This document shows positions 1 through 9,800 of a DNA stretch of 64,000 bases, piece by piece. Position 1 is the stretch's first letter. Every line of letters starts with the position of its first letter. This stretch comes from Lewinellaceae bacterium (GTDB lineage: Bacteria; Bacteroidota; Bacteroidia; Chitinophagales; Saprospiraceae): the NCBI GenBank assembly GCA_947476195.1, contig CANJPT010000006.1:1-64000 (forward strand), given 5' to 3'. Both the position numbers and the translations under genes were made by a program. Below the pieces are notes generated by a model. It saw only the letters and a list, made by a program, of their open reading frames with translations. It was not told the DNA's origin and searched no databases.

Positions 1-494
1 ATTATTTGAGAACAAACAAGTTGTGGAATCAAACGCACAACAGAATATCGGCCACGGACGGATCGAAACACGAACTTGCAGGATGATTTCAGCTGAAATG
101 TTGCCAAACGCTACAGATTGGATCGGACTAAAAAACTTGGTTGAAATTCCCTCTGAACGCACTGAAGTCACTACTGGGAATACAGCCATTGAATACCGAT
201 ACTACCTGACCAGTTTAGATGAAACAGTTGTAAAACTTAACCAACTTGTTCGCCAGCATTGGGGAATCGAAAATAAGCTTCACTGGGCAATGGATGTTCA
301 ATTTGGGGAGGATTCGAGCCAAAAACAAAGCAATAATGTCCCACAAAATTTGGCATTGATTCGAAGATGTGTACTTAACCTTTTGAAATCTTTTCCCGAG
401 AATATTAGTGTAAATCGAAAAATCTCTAAATGCGCAATTTCAGATGATTACAGGCAGAAAATACTTGACTTTTAATGCGTTTGCCCTGGCCCTG
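1..494 (+). mobile_element. Right end of an ISAs1-like insertion sequence
   Basis: The transposase stop codon is followed at once by TGCGTTTGCCCTGGCCCTG. Its position and sequence fit the right terminal inverted repeat of such elements, but this boundary is an inference because the left end is outside the window and no target duplication can be compared. Confidence 0.4.
2..475 (+). CDS. ISAs1-family transposase, C-terminal part (5' end outside window)
   Basis: The frame is already open at the left window edge, so the tracked GTG start at 23 is not a true start and the gene is 5'-partial. About 157 residues are visible. They include the motif VVESNAQQNIGHGRIETRTC, the segment QHWGIENKLHWAMDVQFGED and the tail DDYRQKILDF. 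This order (an 'H-G-R-x-E' stretch, then W-x-IEN-x-LHW-x-DV-x-F-x-ED, then a basic C-terminus) is typical of ISAs1-family DDE transposases, in which the ENxLHW...ED part carries the last acidic catalytic residue. Whether the element is intact cannot be judged without the missing left part. Family assignment is firm; activity is unknown. Confidence 0.85.
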   Translation, partial: LFENKQVVESNAQQNIGHGRIETRTCRMISAEMLPNATDWIGLKNLVEIPSERTEVTTGNTAIEYRYYLTSLDETVVKLNQLVRQHWGIENKLHWAMDVQFGEDSSQKQSNNVPQNLALIRRCVLNLLKSFPENISVNRKISKCAISDDYRQKILDF

Positions 495-566
495 TGTGGC
501 CATTTCCCTGCGATCCAGCAAATACACAAGCACAGGTTTGGTCGCGGATACCAGAAAATACAAAAT

Positions 567-1064
567 ATGGAATACAAAGCATCTCTCGACGCACTTGCAA
601 AAGGAATAACAATCGGAGTTTTTATCCTTTTCATTGCCATCGGGCAACAAAGTGTAAGGGCGATACTTGTTGCTAAAGGCGACACAGCCGGAATTTTAAT
701 TCACTCCGGGATGCTTTTGTTGTTTGTCGCCATTTTATTGGGTAGCTGGCTTTACGCTCCACAATCTTACACACTCGACCGTAACGAACTGACCATTAAC
801 CGACCCATTGGTAAGGTGAAAATCAAACTCGGAGACCTTAAACAAGTTCGGCTACTTGCCGACAATGAAACGAAAGGAACCATCAGGACCTTTGGCGTTG
901 GCGGGCTTTTTGGCTATTTTGGAAAGTTTTATATGCCCGGTATTGGGCACGCTACATTTTACGCTACACAACGAAAAAACAGAATTTTGATCGTAACAAA
1001 TAACGACAAAATATGGATCATAACCCCGGACGACAATAGCATGGCTGAAAAATTAAAACTATAA
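567..1064 (+). CDS. Small membrane protein with bacterial PH-like domain
   Basis: This is a 165-residue protein if it starts at the ATG at 567 (MEYKASLDAL). The longer track ORF from 444 runs through the IS end and has no plausible N-terminus. Two hydrophobic segments at about residues 13-34 and 44-63 form a membrane hairpin. The rest (from about 65, SYTLDRNELTINRPIGKVKI to the end) reads as a beta-rich bacterial PH-like domain with a glycine/aromatic stretch, FGVGGLFGYFGKFY. Proteins of this build are inner-membrane proteins of unknown role. It lies directly beside the IS remnant and converges on the porP-like gene, so there is no operon context. Product family is likely; function is unknown. 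Confidence 0.65.
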   Translation: MEYKASLDALAKGITIGVFILFIAIGQQSVRAILVAKGDTAGILIHSGMLLLFVAILLGSWLYAPQSYTLDRNELTINRPIGKVKIKLGDLKQVRLLADNETKGTIRTFGVGGLFGYFGKFYMPGIGHATFYATQRKNRILIVTNNDKIWIITPDDNSMAEKLKL

Positions 1065-1176
1065 AGACCATAGGAACACGACCATTTGATCCGTTCGAAT
1101 CTGCTTTTCTACCAGGGGTCTGACTTCCGGAATAAAGAAAATAGGAGATCAGGTCAAACGATCCTCCAAATACAGC

Positions 1177-2208
1177 TCAAAACCCCGAACAAACAATACA
1201 CCTGTCGGTTTTGCCAAAACTCGCCTGAAAGACAATCTCCAGGCCGCCCGCGAAGCGTGAACGCGTGCGCGCGATATCTACATCATAAGAAATGGTAGCA
1301 GAAAACTGGTCATTGCCCAATTGTATGGCGGGTACCAGGGTGTTAAGGGTGAATACTGATTTGGGCAGGCTACCACCTCGGAGATAGGCGCCTGCGGTCA
1401 TTTTCATCCCCGCCTGCCCGGAGAAGGATGTTTGATAAAACACACCGGCCATTGTCTGCCACTGAAGGCTGTTAGAGCCCGTTACGGATTGTCGGCGGTA
1501 CAAGGCCCGTGCCTGTATGCTTTGTTTGTTAACGTGGGTTTTCCAGAGCGAACAGGTTCCATAAAAAACCATTCCCACGCCCAGCCGGTTTTCATCGCCC
1601 AGCAGTGAATACACCGGTTTGTTCAGATGCCGCAAGGAAATGCCGACCGACCATGCTGCTTTGTTGTTGTACAATACAAATCCCGACGACAAATCGGGCT
1701 GGAAGATATTGGCACGCAAGAATTTCTCACCATTGCTGTTGGACGGATCATAGGTGCCATTCTGAAACTGTTCGTCGAACTTCAGTTTTTCCGGCTGTAT
1801 GCCCATGGCCAGCCCGCCCAGACTGCCGCCGACAGCCCCGAAGGTTCCATTCCCCAAATGGTGGTGGTAGGAAGCGGTCAACATTCCGTTGCTGTTGTAG
1901 AAGTAGCCCAACGGACTGAAATCGTGCTGAATGCCGATACCAAGTGCGTAGTAGTTCTTTTTGCTGTTTTGCAGGCAGAAACGTATGTCGGCAAATACAG
2001 ATTCGCCCTGATATGAATTCTGGCTTGTGAGGTTGTCCCACTGTCCGCGGTACAAGGCGGCCACCTGCGTTCTGTGTACCGATCCGCTGCCGGTGGCTGC
2101 CGGGTTCAGCAACTGTGGCACCTCAATACTGTTGGCAAAGTGATAGTCTTGCCCCATGGCGAACAATGGAGCGGTAATCAGGAATAAAAAGATTGCTTTG
2201 GCGCGCAT
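1177..2208 (-). CDS. PorP/SprF-family type IX secretion system membrane protein
   Basis: This 343-residue protein has an N-terminal signal peptide (MRAKAIFLFLITAPLFAMGQ) and the family hallmark just after it, DYHFANSIEVPQLLNPAATG. It continues as alternating beta strands to an aromatic end, as expected of an outer-membrane barrel. PorP/SprF proteins are T9SS-linked outer-membrane proteins; SprF of Flavobacterium is needed to export the adhesin SprB, which carries a type B sorting domain. Here the gene follows two genes for type B-sorted giant proteins, with only 5 nt between the last stop and its ATG. It is therefore probably their dedicated export or anchoring partner (inference). Length is normal for the family. 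Confidence 0.9.
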   Translation of the reverse strand: MRAKAIFLFLITAPLFAMGQDYHFANSIEVPQLLNPAATGSGSVHRTQVAALYRGQWDNLTSQNSYQGESVFADIRFCLQNSKKNYYALGIGIQHDFSPLGYFYNSNGMLTASYHHHLGNGTFGAVGGSLGGLAMGIQPEKLKFDEQFQNGTYDPSNSNGEKFLRANIFQPDLSSGFVLYNNKAAWSVGISLRHLNKPVYSLLGDENRLGVGMVFYGTCSLWKTHVNKQSIQARALYRRQSVTGSNSLQWQTMAGVFYQTSFSGQAGMKMTAGAYLRGGSLPKSVFTLNTLVPAIQLGNDQFSATISYDVDIARTRSRFAGGLEIVFQASFGKTDRCIVCSGF

Positions 2209-2213
2209 GTTGC

Positions 2214-5200
2214 TTATCTGATGAGTTGAACTGTTCCCGCAAAATTCCGGTTCACTCCGTCCGGGAAGACAACGGAAATGGTGAAACGGTAAGAACCAGC
2301 CTCAGCCTTCACACCACGAAACAAGCCGTCCCAGCCGAAAAGACGGTCTTCAGGGGTGGCATTTTCATGGCCTTCAAGTTCTGCCAGGTCGAATACAGTT
2401 TCGTTATATTTATCAAAAATCCTGAAGTAGGCTATCCGAAGAGCCTCCGGTACGTTGCTTCTGGAATAGAAGATATCGTTCACACCGTCGTTATTGGGCG
2501 TGAATGCATTTGGGATGAACAGCGAAGCATCGTAGTCAATGGAGAGGGCTATCCGGACCGTGTCGATTTTGGTGCATCCGTTGTTGTCGGTGGCTACAAC
2601 TGTATAAATAACAGGTTGAATGGGTCTTGAAACAGGGTCAGCGATGGCTGGATCGCTCAACCAGGAGCTGGGATCCCATACAAAATCAACGTCCGCCTTA
2701 TTTACCTTGGCTGATAGGGGAGCATATTCTCCCAGAATCAGGTCATAATAATCCTGTTCAACGTGCAACAGAAGTTCGTTGACGGGAAGTACATACACAA
2801 TAGTATCCTGAAAGCAACCCTCCTTGCTTTCAGCCCTGACCGTATAGCTTCCTGGAGCGAGTCCGTTGTGTATTGCCCCAGGGACATTGTAGCTTGGGCC
2901 ACTTACAAAGAGGTTATCCTGAGGCCCGGTGGTAGCAACCAGATCTGTTCCAGCACCAGCTATACAGTGCAGCGTTGTGGCTACCTGCAGTACTGGTAAG
3001 CGTAATACTTCAAAAGACACGTGTGCAGTGTCGGGGCAAATACCATCGTTTGAAGTATAAAAGGTGGCGGAATAGTTGCCAGCCTGATTAAACGTCCGTT
3101 CAAAAACAAAATCATCCGTCGAATACCCATCACTTACTTCCCACCGGACGGCTGTAGCGCCGCTTGCCTGACTCAGGAAGGAGGCCGTTGCGGGCGCGCA
3201 GGCCTGCGGAAGACTGAAACTAAAATTGGCTTCCGGGATGGTTCTGACTATGACCTCTGTGGTATCTGCGGCTGGGCAGCCCTCGGGCGATAACACCTTC
3301 AAAATTGCCCTGAAATTGCCCTGTGCGCCGTATTCGTGTATAAGTGTGCAGCCGTCGGAAGAAGTTCCGTCACCAAAATACCAGGAGCAGGAAGCGTCTG
3401 GATTATTGCTGACTCCCTGAAACTGAGCCGTAGTAAAAGTGCAGATCGAATCAGTGGCCGTGGCCAGTGCTGTAGGTAGTTCGTGTATGATGAGGCTCCC
3501 TGAGGCCGTGCTTTCACAGCCCCGCTGGGTGGTGACTCGTGCAAACGGCGCGTAAGTGCCCGGTCCTGGGTACACGTGAGAAATATTTCGCTGCTCCGAA
3601 GAGTCACCATCGCCAAACCAGAGTTGTATTCCCGGCGCAACGGAGTTCACCCAGAAACTGACAGGCTCACCCGGACATTTTTGCTGGTCGTGAATCAAAT
3701 CGATATCGGGCAGCGGATAAACGGTAACAGGCAGTGTTACACTATCGTAGCCACAGCCGTACGCATACAACGTGATAAAGTATTGGCCCGGGTATTTAAA
3801 AAGTACTGAAATCGTATCGCCCGAATAGCTTTCGCCAGTGGATACTTTCCAGACAATTTCCGAACCCGGGGTGGCAAAACTGATGACCTGTGCCTGTAAT
3901 CCTTCGCACAGGCGTGTAGTATCAGGCAAGCCAACCAACACGGTCACATCAGGAGAATTCACAACTACCTGGTGCCAGGCGGTATCGGAACCGCACAAAT
4001 TGGACGAAACAAGCCAAATCCCCACGGTATCTGGCTGATCGCCCGTAAATAGCTGGAAGGAAGTGGGCTGATCGAAGGAACCCGTGTACTGGTGTCCATT
4101 GGAAACGTAATAGTTGTTTTGTAACGAATTTCCGTAACTGCCAAGGACAAGTTCTGCAACGCTACCGGAACAGGGTTCATCAAAAAGAATATTGAAATCG
4201 GCCCTCGGCCTCGGCGCCACCTTTATCGTGTGGGTAAATTCAGCCAATCCGCAGCCATTGATCATACTGACCCGCACCTGGTAGGTGGTGTCTGTGATTC
4301 CATCGTAGTAAGTAACCGGGGGCGGATTATAACCGTAATATTTTTGTCCATTCCCCATATCCCAGACATACTGACGGCCGTCGTTCGGACTCAGGTTGGA
4401 GAAATAGACGGTGAGTGGGGCGCAACCTGAATCCGGAAACACAGAAAAACGAATCACTCCAGACAGTTGCTCTGCGGGTATTACCACCTGAGTGCCATCC
4501 GTTACGGTGCAAAGAGGCTCTCCGGTGAGTGGGTTTACGGTAAATGCGGTGTATTGAACGGAATAGCTTCCTGGTTCGGTGTATGCATGTTCGAGCAGTC
4601 CAAGCCCCGAGGTTCCATCACCCCAATCAATCAGGTGAACCACACCCGAAGTGGCCTCTGGCAGCACGCTGACCACTTCACCCCGACAGGCGGTATCCCT
4701 ATCTAAGCTGAATCCGGCCGCTGGTGGGCCATAGACGGTTACTGTTCGGGTATCCAGGTTGCAGGCGTCTGGCAAGCCCGGATTTATGTATGTGTAAAGA
4801 TAGGACGTATCAAGCGCCAGTTGGGAGATGTTCACTACGTTGCCGCTTAGGGCAAATCCGTTGAAGTAGCCTCCTGGAGAGGCATTGGCCAGTTGTACAG
4901 CCAGTTCACTATTGCACACGACCAAGTCTTCGCCAGCTTCCACGGCGTTACCCGGGGCAACATTGACCCTGATAGAGTCGGTACGCCGGCACAGATCGAA
5001 ACCGCGCACGAACACCAACAGATAAGACCCAGGATCAACCGGGTCGAAGTAAAAACCATTGCTGTTTTGAAAAATATGCTCGCCCTCCCAAAAACCGAGG
5101 ATGGTATCGCTGGCTTCCAGATAAATTCTGCCTGTACCAGAGCACAGAACAGTATCCCTGGAATAAATTTCAACATCCTCTGGCGCTATAAACTCAGAAA

Positions 5201-6836
5201 CCACGCTTTTTTCTGCCAATCCGCAGGAATTACTGGCGGAGGCTGTGATCATGTAGGGCCCAAATGCGGCGTTCAGTTTAACTGGAAAACTGTCCTGAAT
5301 AGCACCATTCACCTGGTACAACAGGCTGGAGTCGAATGGAGCAGGGGTAAATTCTGTTTCCAGACAAGCCAGGGCCGGGATGTCGAGGGCTATTTCAATG
5401 GGTAGTTCTACGGTAAAATGAATCGTATCGGCACGCCTGCAAACACCTATTCCACTGTAGGTAAATGCTTCAAAATCTCCCGGAGTATTGGGCACAAAGA
5501 AAATTCCGGAGGTGTCGTTGTAGAAACTTCCTGAAGGCCCCGACCAGTTTCCGGCCGGATAGGCAAATATGCGTATGGTATCAGAATTGATGCAAGCCGT
5601 CACGTCCCCATTCGGATAAGCAATAGCAATATTGGGGGCAGCGCGAAGCGCGAAAGTGTCATAGGCATGAACTTCCCCGCAAAAATTCTTCATGACCGCT
5701 TCGAGAAAATAAATATCGTTTGAAATTGGCAGAAAAATTGGGAAAGTATCCAGTTTAATACCGTTAAGGGTATAGGTCACGTTCGAGTCTAGCTTAATCG
5801 GTGTATAAGTAATCGCAGTACAGGAATCTCCCTGCGCTTGTAAACTGACCGCAGGTAATTTGATAACATTGACAATCACTTCTGCCCGGTCGTTGGCGAT
5901 ACAATTATTGCTGACCTCCAGATAAATCTTGTAGGTGCCTGGCTGTGAGAACTGCATGGCCACAATATTGGTATCTGGCGCTGCCGGATCGGGGTACCAC
6001 TGCCAGCCGCCAGCCGGACCCTCTACATTCCATGAGAAACTGGAACTGGAGAATGAGTTTGCTCCCGTCAACTGCAGGTATTCCAGCGAATCGTCCATGC
6101 AAATATTGTACTCGTTGCCTATTACATTGATTGCATTGTTGGTGATCGGTATCAGTTCGGCATCGGGCGGGTATGATATGGTAAAGGTTCCGGATGAACA
6201 CACCGTATCACATACGTTCCCTACACAGTAGGTTACATTATAGGTCCCACCGTCGGTGAATACATATCCAAGGGTATTTCCGGTGTAATACAGGCTATCC
6301 CCCAGATCCCATACCTCATAATTGACGCCGGCAACGGGACAGTCGGACAGTCCACCCCCCCCACCCACTAATGATCCCTGAAGGGTAACTCCTTCGTTTG
6401 CGCAGGGGTTAGACGACATAAAAAAGTTGGCAACAGGCGGATTCCGGAATGTTAGAATGAAAGCACTGTTGGTGGGGTCGGCCAGTGAGTCGGCCTGGTA
6501 AGTTTGCAAAATAATCGTGAACGACTTCTGATATTGGCAAGTGCCATAAAAGTCAGAAAGGTTGTACACATGCAACTGCGAGGGTGGATTCAAGCTGCCA
6601 GGAACCACCGTAAGGGGGGAATTATCCCCCCAGTCAATTTCAAAATGATCTATACTGTCTTTGCTTGGATCATTCGGATCCACAATGATATTTACACAAA
6701 TCTCTTCCAGTGGACCGGTGATACAGTAAAACTGTACCCCGTCACAAGTGGTGATGGTTGGGTTATTGTAGGTCTGACCGAAAAGCCGGGCTGAAACAGC
6801 CAACAACCCAAGGAGAGACAGGATAGTCTTTCTCAT
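2214..6836 (-). CDS. Giant PKD-repeat surface protein with T9SS type B sorting domain (second of pair)
   Basis: The protein has 1,540 residues. A signal peptide (MRKTILSLLGLLAVSARLFG) is followed by a Cys-containing N-terminal domain shared with the upstream neighbour, then many Ig/PKD-like repeats, recognised by motifs such as DWGDGTSG, DMGNGQKYYG and WYFGDGTSSDG. The last ~100 residues are a gliding-motility-associated type B C-terminal domain, starting FIPNAFTPNNDGVNDIF and ending GTVQLIR. Such proteins are exported by T9SS and held on the cell surface. The start ATG shares one base with the stop of the upstream paralog (TAATG), which suggests translational coupling. The ligand is unknown; adhesion is inferred from the architecture. 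Confidence 0.9.
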   Translation of the reverse strand: MRKTILSLLGLLAVSARLFGQTYNNPTITTCDGVQFYCITGPLEEICVNIIVDPNDPSKDSIDHFEIDWGDNSPLTVVPGSLNPPSQLHVYNLSDFYGTCQYQKSFTIILQTYQADSLADPTNSAFILTFRNPPVANFFMSSNPCANEGVTLQGSLVGGGGGLSDCPVAGVNYEVWDLGDSLYYTGNTLGYVFTDGGTYNVTYCVGNVCDTVCSSGTFTISYPPDAELIPITNNAINVIGNEYNICMDDSLEYLQLTGANSFSSSSFSWNVEGPAGGWQWYPDPAAPDTNIVAMQFSQPGTYKIYLEVSNNCIANDRAEVIVNVIKLPAVSLQAQGDSCTAITYTPIKLDSNVTYTLNGIKLDTFPIFLPISNDIYFLEAVMKNFCGEVHAYDTFALRAAPNIAIAYPNGDVTACINSDTIRIFAYPAGNWSGPSGSFYNDTSGIFFVPNTPGDFEAFTYSGIGVCRRADTIHFTVELPIEIALDIPALACLETEFTPAPFDSSLLYQVNGAIQDSFPVKLNAAFGPYMITASASNSCGLAEKSVVSEFIAPEDVEIYSRDTVLCSGTGRIYLEASDTILGFWEGEHIFQNSNGFYFDPVDPGSYLLVFVRGFDLCRRTDSIRVNVAPGNAVEAGEDLVVCNSELAVQLANASPGGYFNGFALSGNVVNISQLALDTSYLYTYINPGLPDACNLDTRTVTVYGPPAAGFSLDRDTACRGEVVSVLPEATSGVVHLIDWGDGTSGLGLLEHAYTEPGSYSVQYTAFTVNPLTGEPLCTVTDGTQVVIPAEQLSGVIRFSVFPDSGCAPLTVYFSNLSPNDGRQYVWDMGNGQKYYGYNPPPVTYYDGITDTTYQVRVSMINGCGLAEFTHTIKVAPRPRADFNILFDEPCSGSVAELVLGSYGNSLQNNYYVSNGHQYTGSFDQPTSFQLFTGDQPDTVGIWLVSSNLCGSDTAWHQVVVNSPDVTVLVGLPDTTRLCEGLQAQVISFATPGSEIVWKVSTGESYSGDTISVLFKYPGQYFITLYAYGCGYDSVTLPVTVYPLPDIDLIHDQQKCPGEPVSFWVNSVAPGIQLWFGDGDSSEQRNISHVYPGPGTYAPFARVTTQRGCESTASGSLIIHELPTALATATDSICTFTTAQFQGVSNNPDASCSWYFGDGTSSDGCTLIHEYGAQGNFRAILKVLSPEGCPAADTTEVIVRTIPEANFSFSLPQACAPATASFLSQASGATAVRWEVSDGYSTDDFVFERTFNQAGNYSATFYTSNDGICPDTAHVSFEVLRLPVLQVATTLHCIAGAGTDLVATTGPQDNLFVSGPSYNVPGAIHNGLAPGSYTVRAESKEGCFQDTIVYVLPVNELLLHVEQDYYDLILGEYAPLSAKVNKADVDFVWDPSSWLSDPAIADPVSRPIQPVIYTVVATDNNGCTKIDTVRIALSIDYDASLFIPNAFTPNNDGVNDIFYSRSNVPEALRIAYFRIFDKYNETVFDLAELEGHENATPEDRLFGWDGLFRGVKAEAGSYRFTISVVFPDGVNRNFAGTVQLIR

Positions 6837-9800
6837 TATCTGATTAATTTAAGAGTTCCATTAAAAATACTGACCTCATTATCAATGAACCGTGCGGCAA
6901 TCACGTATCTGTACGAACCTGCCTCTGCTTTTTGTCCCCTGAACGTACCATTCCATCCGAAAACGGGATTTTCAGGCGTTATCAGACTGCCGGTATCGGT
7001 AACCCGGGCCTCAAAAACCTGTTCGTTGTACTTGTCAAACACCCTGACGTAGTCCAGACTAAGTACCGAAGGACTGCTGCTGCGCACGTAGAAAATATCA
7101 TTGACCCCGTCTTCGTTCGGCGTAAAGGCATCCGGGATATAGATTTCGTCTTCTCTTGTGATTTTTAGCACCACCCTTACCGTGTCTATTCTGACACATC
7201 CGGTTGAATTGGTGACATACACATAGTAAACCATGGATCGTAGCGGTGTGCAGACCGGATTGCTGATCGTAGCGTTGTTCAGAAACAAATCGGGTTTCCA
7301 GACAAAAGTCACATCGGCTTGATTAGAAGTTGTATTGAACTGCACCGATTCTCCGAGGTGTACCTCGAAGTAATCCGTGGCTACCTGCATTTCGACCAGA
7401 TCGGGGGCTGACAAATGAACAACAGTATCCAGCCGGCAACCAATCTGATTCAGGATGGCGATATTATACTCCCCGGTATCGAGGGCTTCGTGAAAATCAC
7501 CAATCTGATAGTAGCCGGGCGCACTAACCGTGACAATATTGGTTGGATCGGTGGATATGCGCAGATCAATAAAGTCCTCCGGGTCACATACCGGATCAAC
7601 CAATATTTCTGCCCGTATTGCATCGTCGAGATGCAGGACAACTTGCCCGGTATCCGGACACAATCCATTGTTACGGGCAGTCATACTTATCAAATGGGAT
7701 CCGGTTGTCGTGAAAAGCAGATCAAATGCTGTTTGGTAGGATACCGGAACACCATTGTCTTTCCAAATGGCATCAGTTGCAGCCGCTGAAATAACCTGAA
7801 ATGATGCCGTTACGGGCACGCAGGTCTGCGGAAGCTGATATGCAATTGCTGCGCTTGGTGTTTCCACTACCTGTAGCTGCGAGGTATCTGAATGGAGACA
7901 CCCGTTCGGGGCAAAAACGGTGAATATGGCCTGATAACTGCCCGCTTGGGTGTATATATGTTCGGCTTCACATTCAGGCTTCACATTTCCATCGCCAAAC
8001 CGCCAGTAACAGTTGACAGGCGGTGGAGTACTGGTTCCTGAAAAAAAGACTTCACGGCCTGTGCAGGCAACATTATTCAATACCGTCTGAATATCAGGAA
8101 GTTCTAATACCTCAATTTGTCTTGTATCGGTAGCCTTACATCCAGGAAGTGTGCTAACCGTGGCAGTAACGATGTAATTGCCTGGGAAAGAATATTCGTG
8201 TAAGGAAGACGTCTGGGTGGTGGAGGTGCCATCGCCGTAATTCAGCAAAACAGCCGAAACATTGGCATTCACCTGAAAAGCAGTCTCTTCGTAAACGCAT
8301 AGGTTCGGGTCTATCACCAGGCCCACCTCAGGAGTGGGATAAACCTGGATTGGCAAATTGATGCTGTCATACCCGCAACCAAATGTGTAGAGGGTGGCCG
8401 AATACATACCTGGCGAGTTGAAGACAACAGAAACGGTGTCGCTGAGGAAGGTATTGCCATCTGAAAACTTCCATAGAACCGGTGCTCCATTGGTAGACTG
8501 GCTGTACAATTCCACCGGAATACCGGTACATAGTGGTGTGTTGGGTGTGCCGATCAGTGCATTGACAGCGGCGGGGTGGACCACCACTTCCTGATAGGCT
8601 GTATCGGAACTGCAGCTATTGGAAGATACAAGCCAGATTCCTATAGTATCGGGTTCGTTCTGGGCATAAAAATGGAAAATTGAGGATATTCCTGATGTAG
8701 CCGTGCTGACTTCTCCGGTAGAGGTGTAATAGGTATTGCTTTCCGGGTATCCGGTACTCAGTATGGAAGCCTCCAGCGGGACACCAGAACAGATTTCGTT
8801 CAAAAAAAGTGCAAAATCAGCCACTGGATTAGGCAGTACTTTAATGATCTGTTCCGATTCGTAAAACCCACAGCCGTTTGGCACGCTCAGACGAATGTGA
8901 TAAATTGTGTCAGCTGCGCCATCCGGATAAGTCACCGTTGGCGGCGAAAAGCCATAAAAACTCTGTCCGTAGTCCGTTTCCCATAAATAATGGTTGTGCT
9001 GAGCTGTGCTCAGATTAACAAACTGCACCGTAAGCGGTGCACAACCGAAATTGGGCTGTGCAACGAAATTCACGGCTCCAGGTGGTAATGGCGCAGGAAT
9101 TTCAACGATGGCCGAATCCCAGATGGTACACAATGGCAGGCCTGTTAACGGATTGATGTTATAGGCCGCGTAATGAAGCGAATACGTTCCGGGTTGGTTA
9201 TAACTGGCCGAGAACGTATTGATAACCCCGTTTCCCCAGTCGGTCTCATATGCTACCCCGCTGATAGCATTGGGCTGTAAGGTGAGCAGTTCACCCTGAC
9301 AAACGGTGTCTCTGTCGAGCATAAAACCGGCCTCTGGCAATGAACGGACTACCAGTGTCAATTCGTCGCTTTTGCAACCAGGAGGAAAGGTGGGGTCAGT
9401 ATATAGGTATTTATAGACTGAATCACGTTTTATCAACGACAAATCAATCATATTTCCTGAAACAGCAAATCCGCTGAAAAATCCGCCAGGTGAGTAGCCT
9501 GTAATTTCAACTGACGAAGCTGTTTCGCAAACAAAGATATCCGTACCTGCCTGAATACTATCCGAAGGGGCAACTTGAATGGTTATAGTATCCCTGCTCA
9601 GGCAAATACCCAGGCCCCGGGTATATACCAATTGGTATGACCCCGGTGTGAAAGGATCAAACCAGGTTTGTCCCTGATACTTGAATAGATGTTCACCACT
9701 CCAGAAGCCTGTCGAATCGCTGGCCCAAAGGGGAAATGATGGCGTCCCCGTGCAAAGTGCTGTATCGGGAGAGAGGATATAGACTTGTTCGGGATAAATC

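Noticed and set aside
444-566. N-terminal extension of the PH-domain protein
   Set aside because: It overlaps the IS transposase end and right terminal region, and no signal or domain starts there.
1605-2041. Three ORFs over the PorP/SprF gene in other frames
   Set aside because: Shadows of a well-supported gene with signal peptide and family motif.
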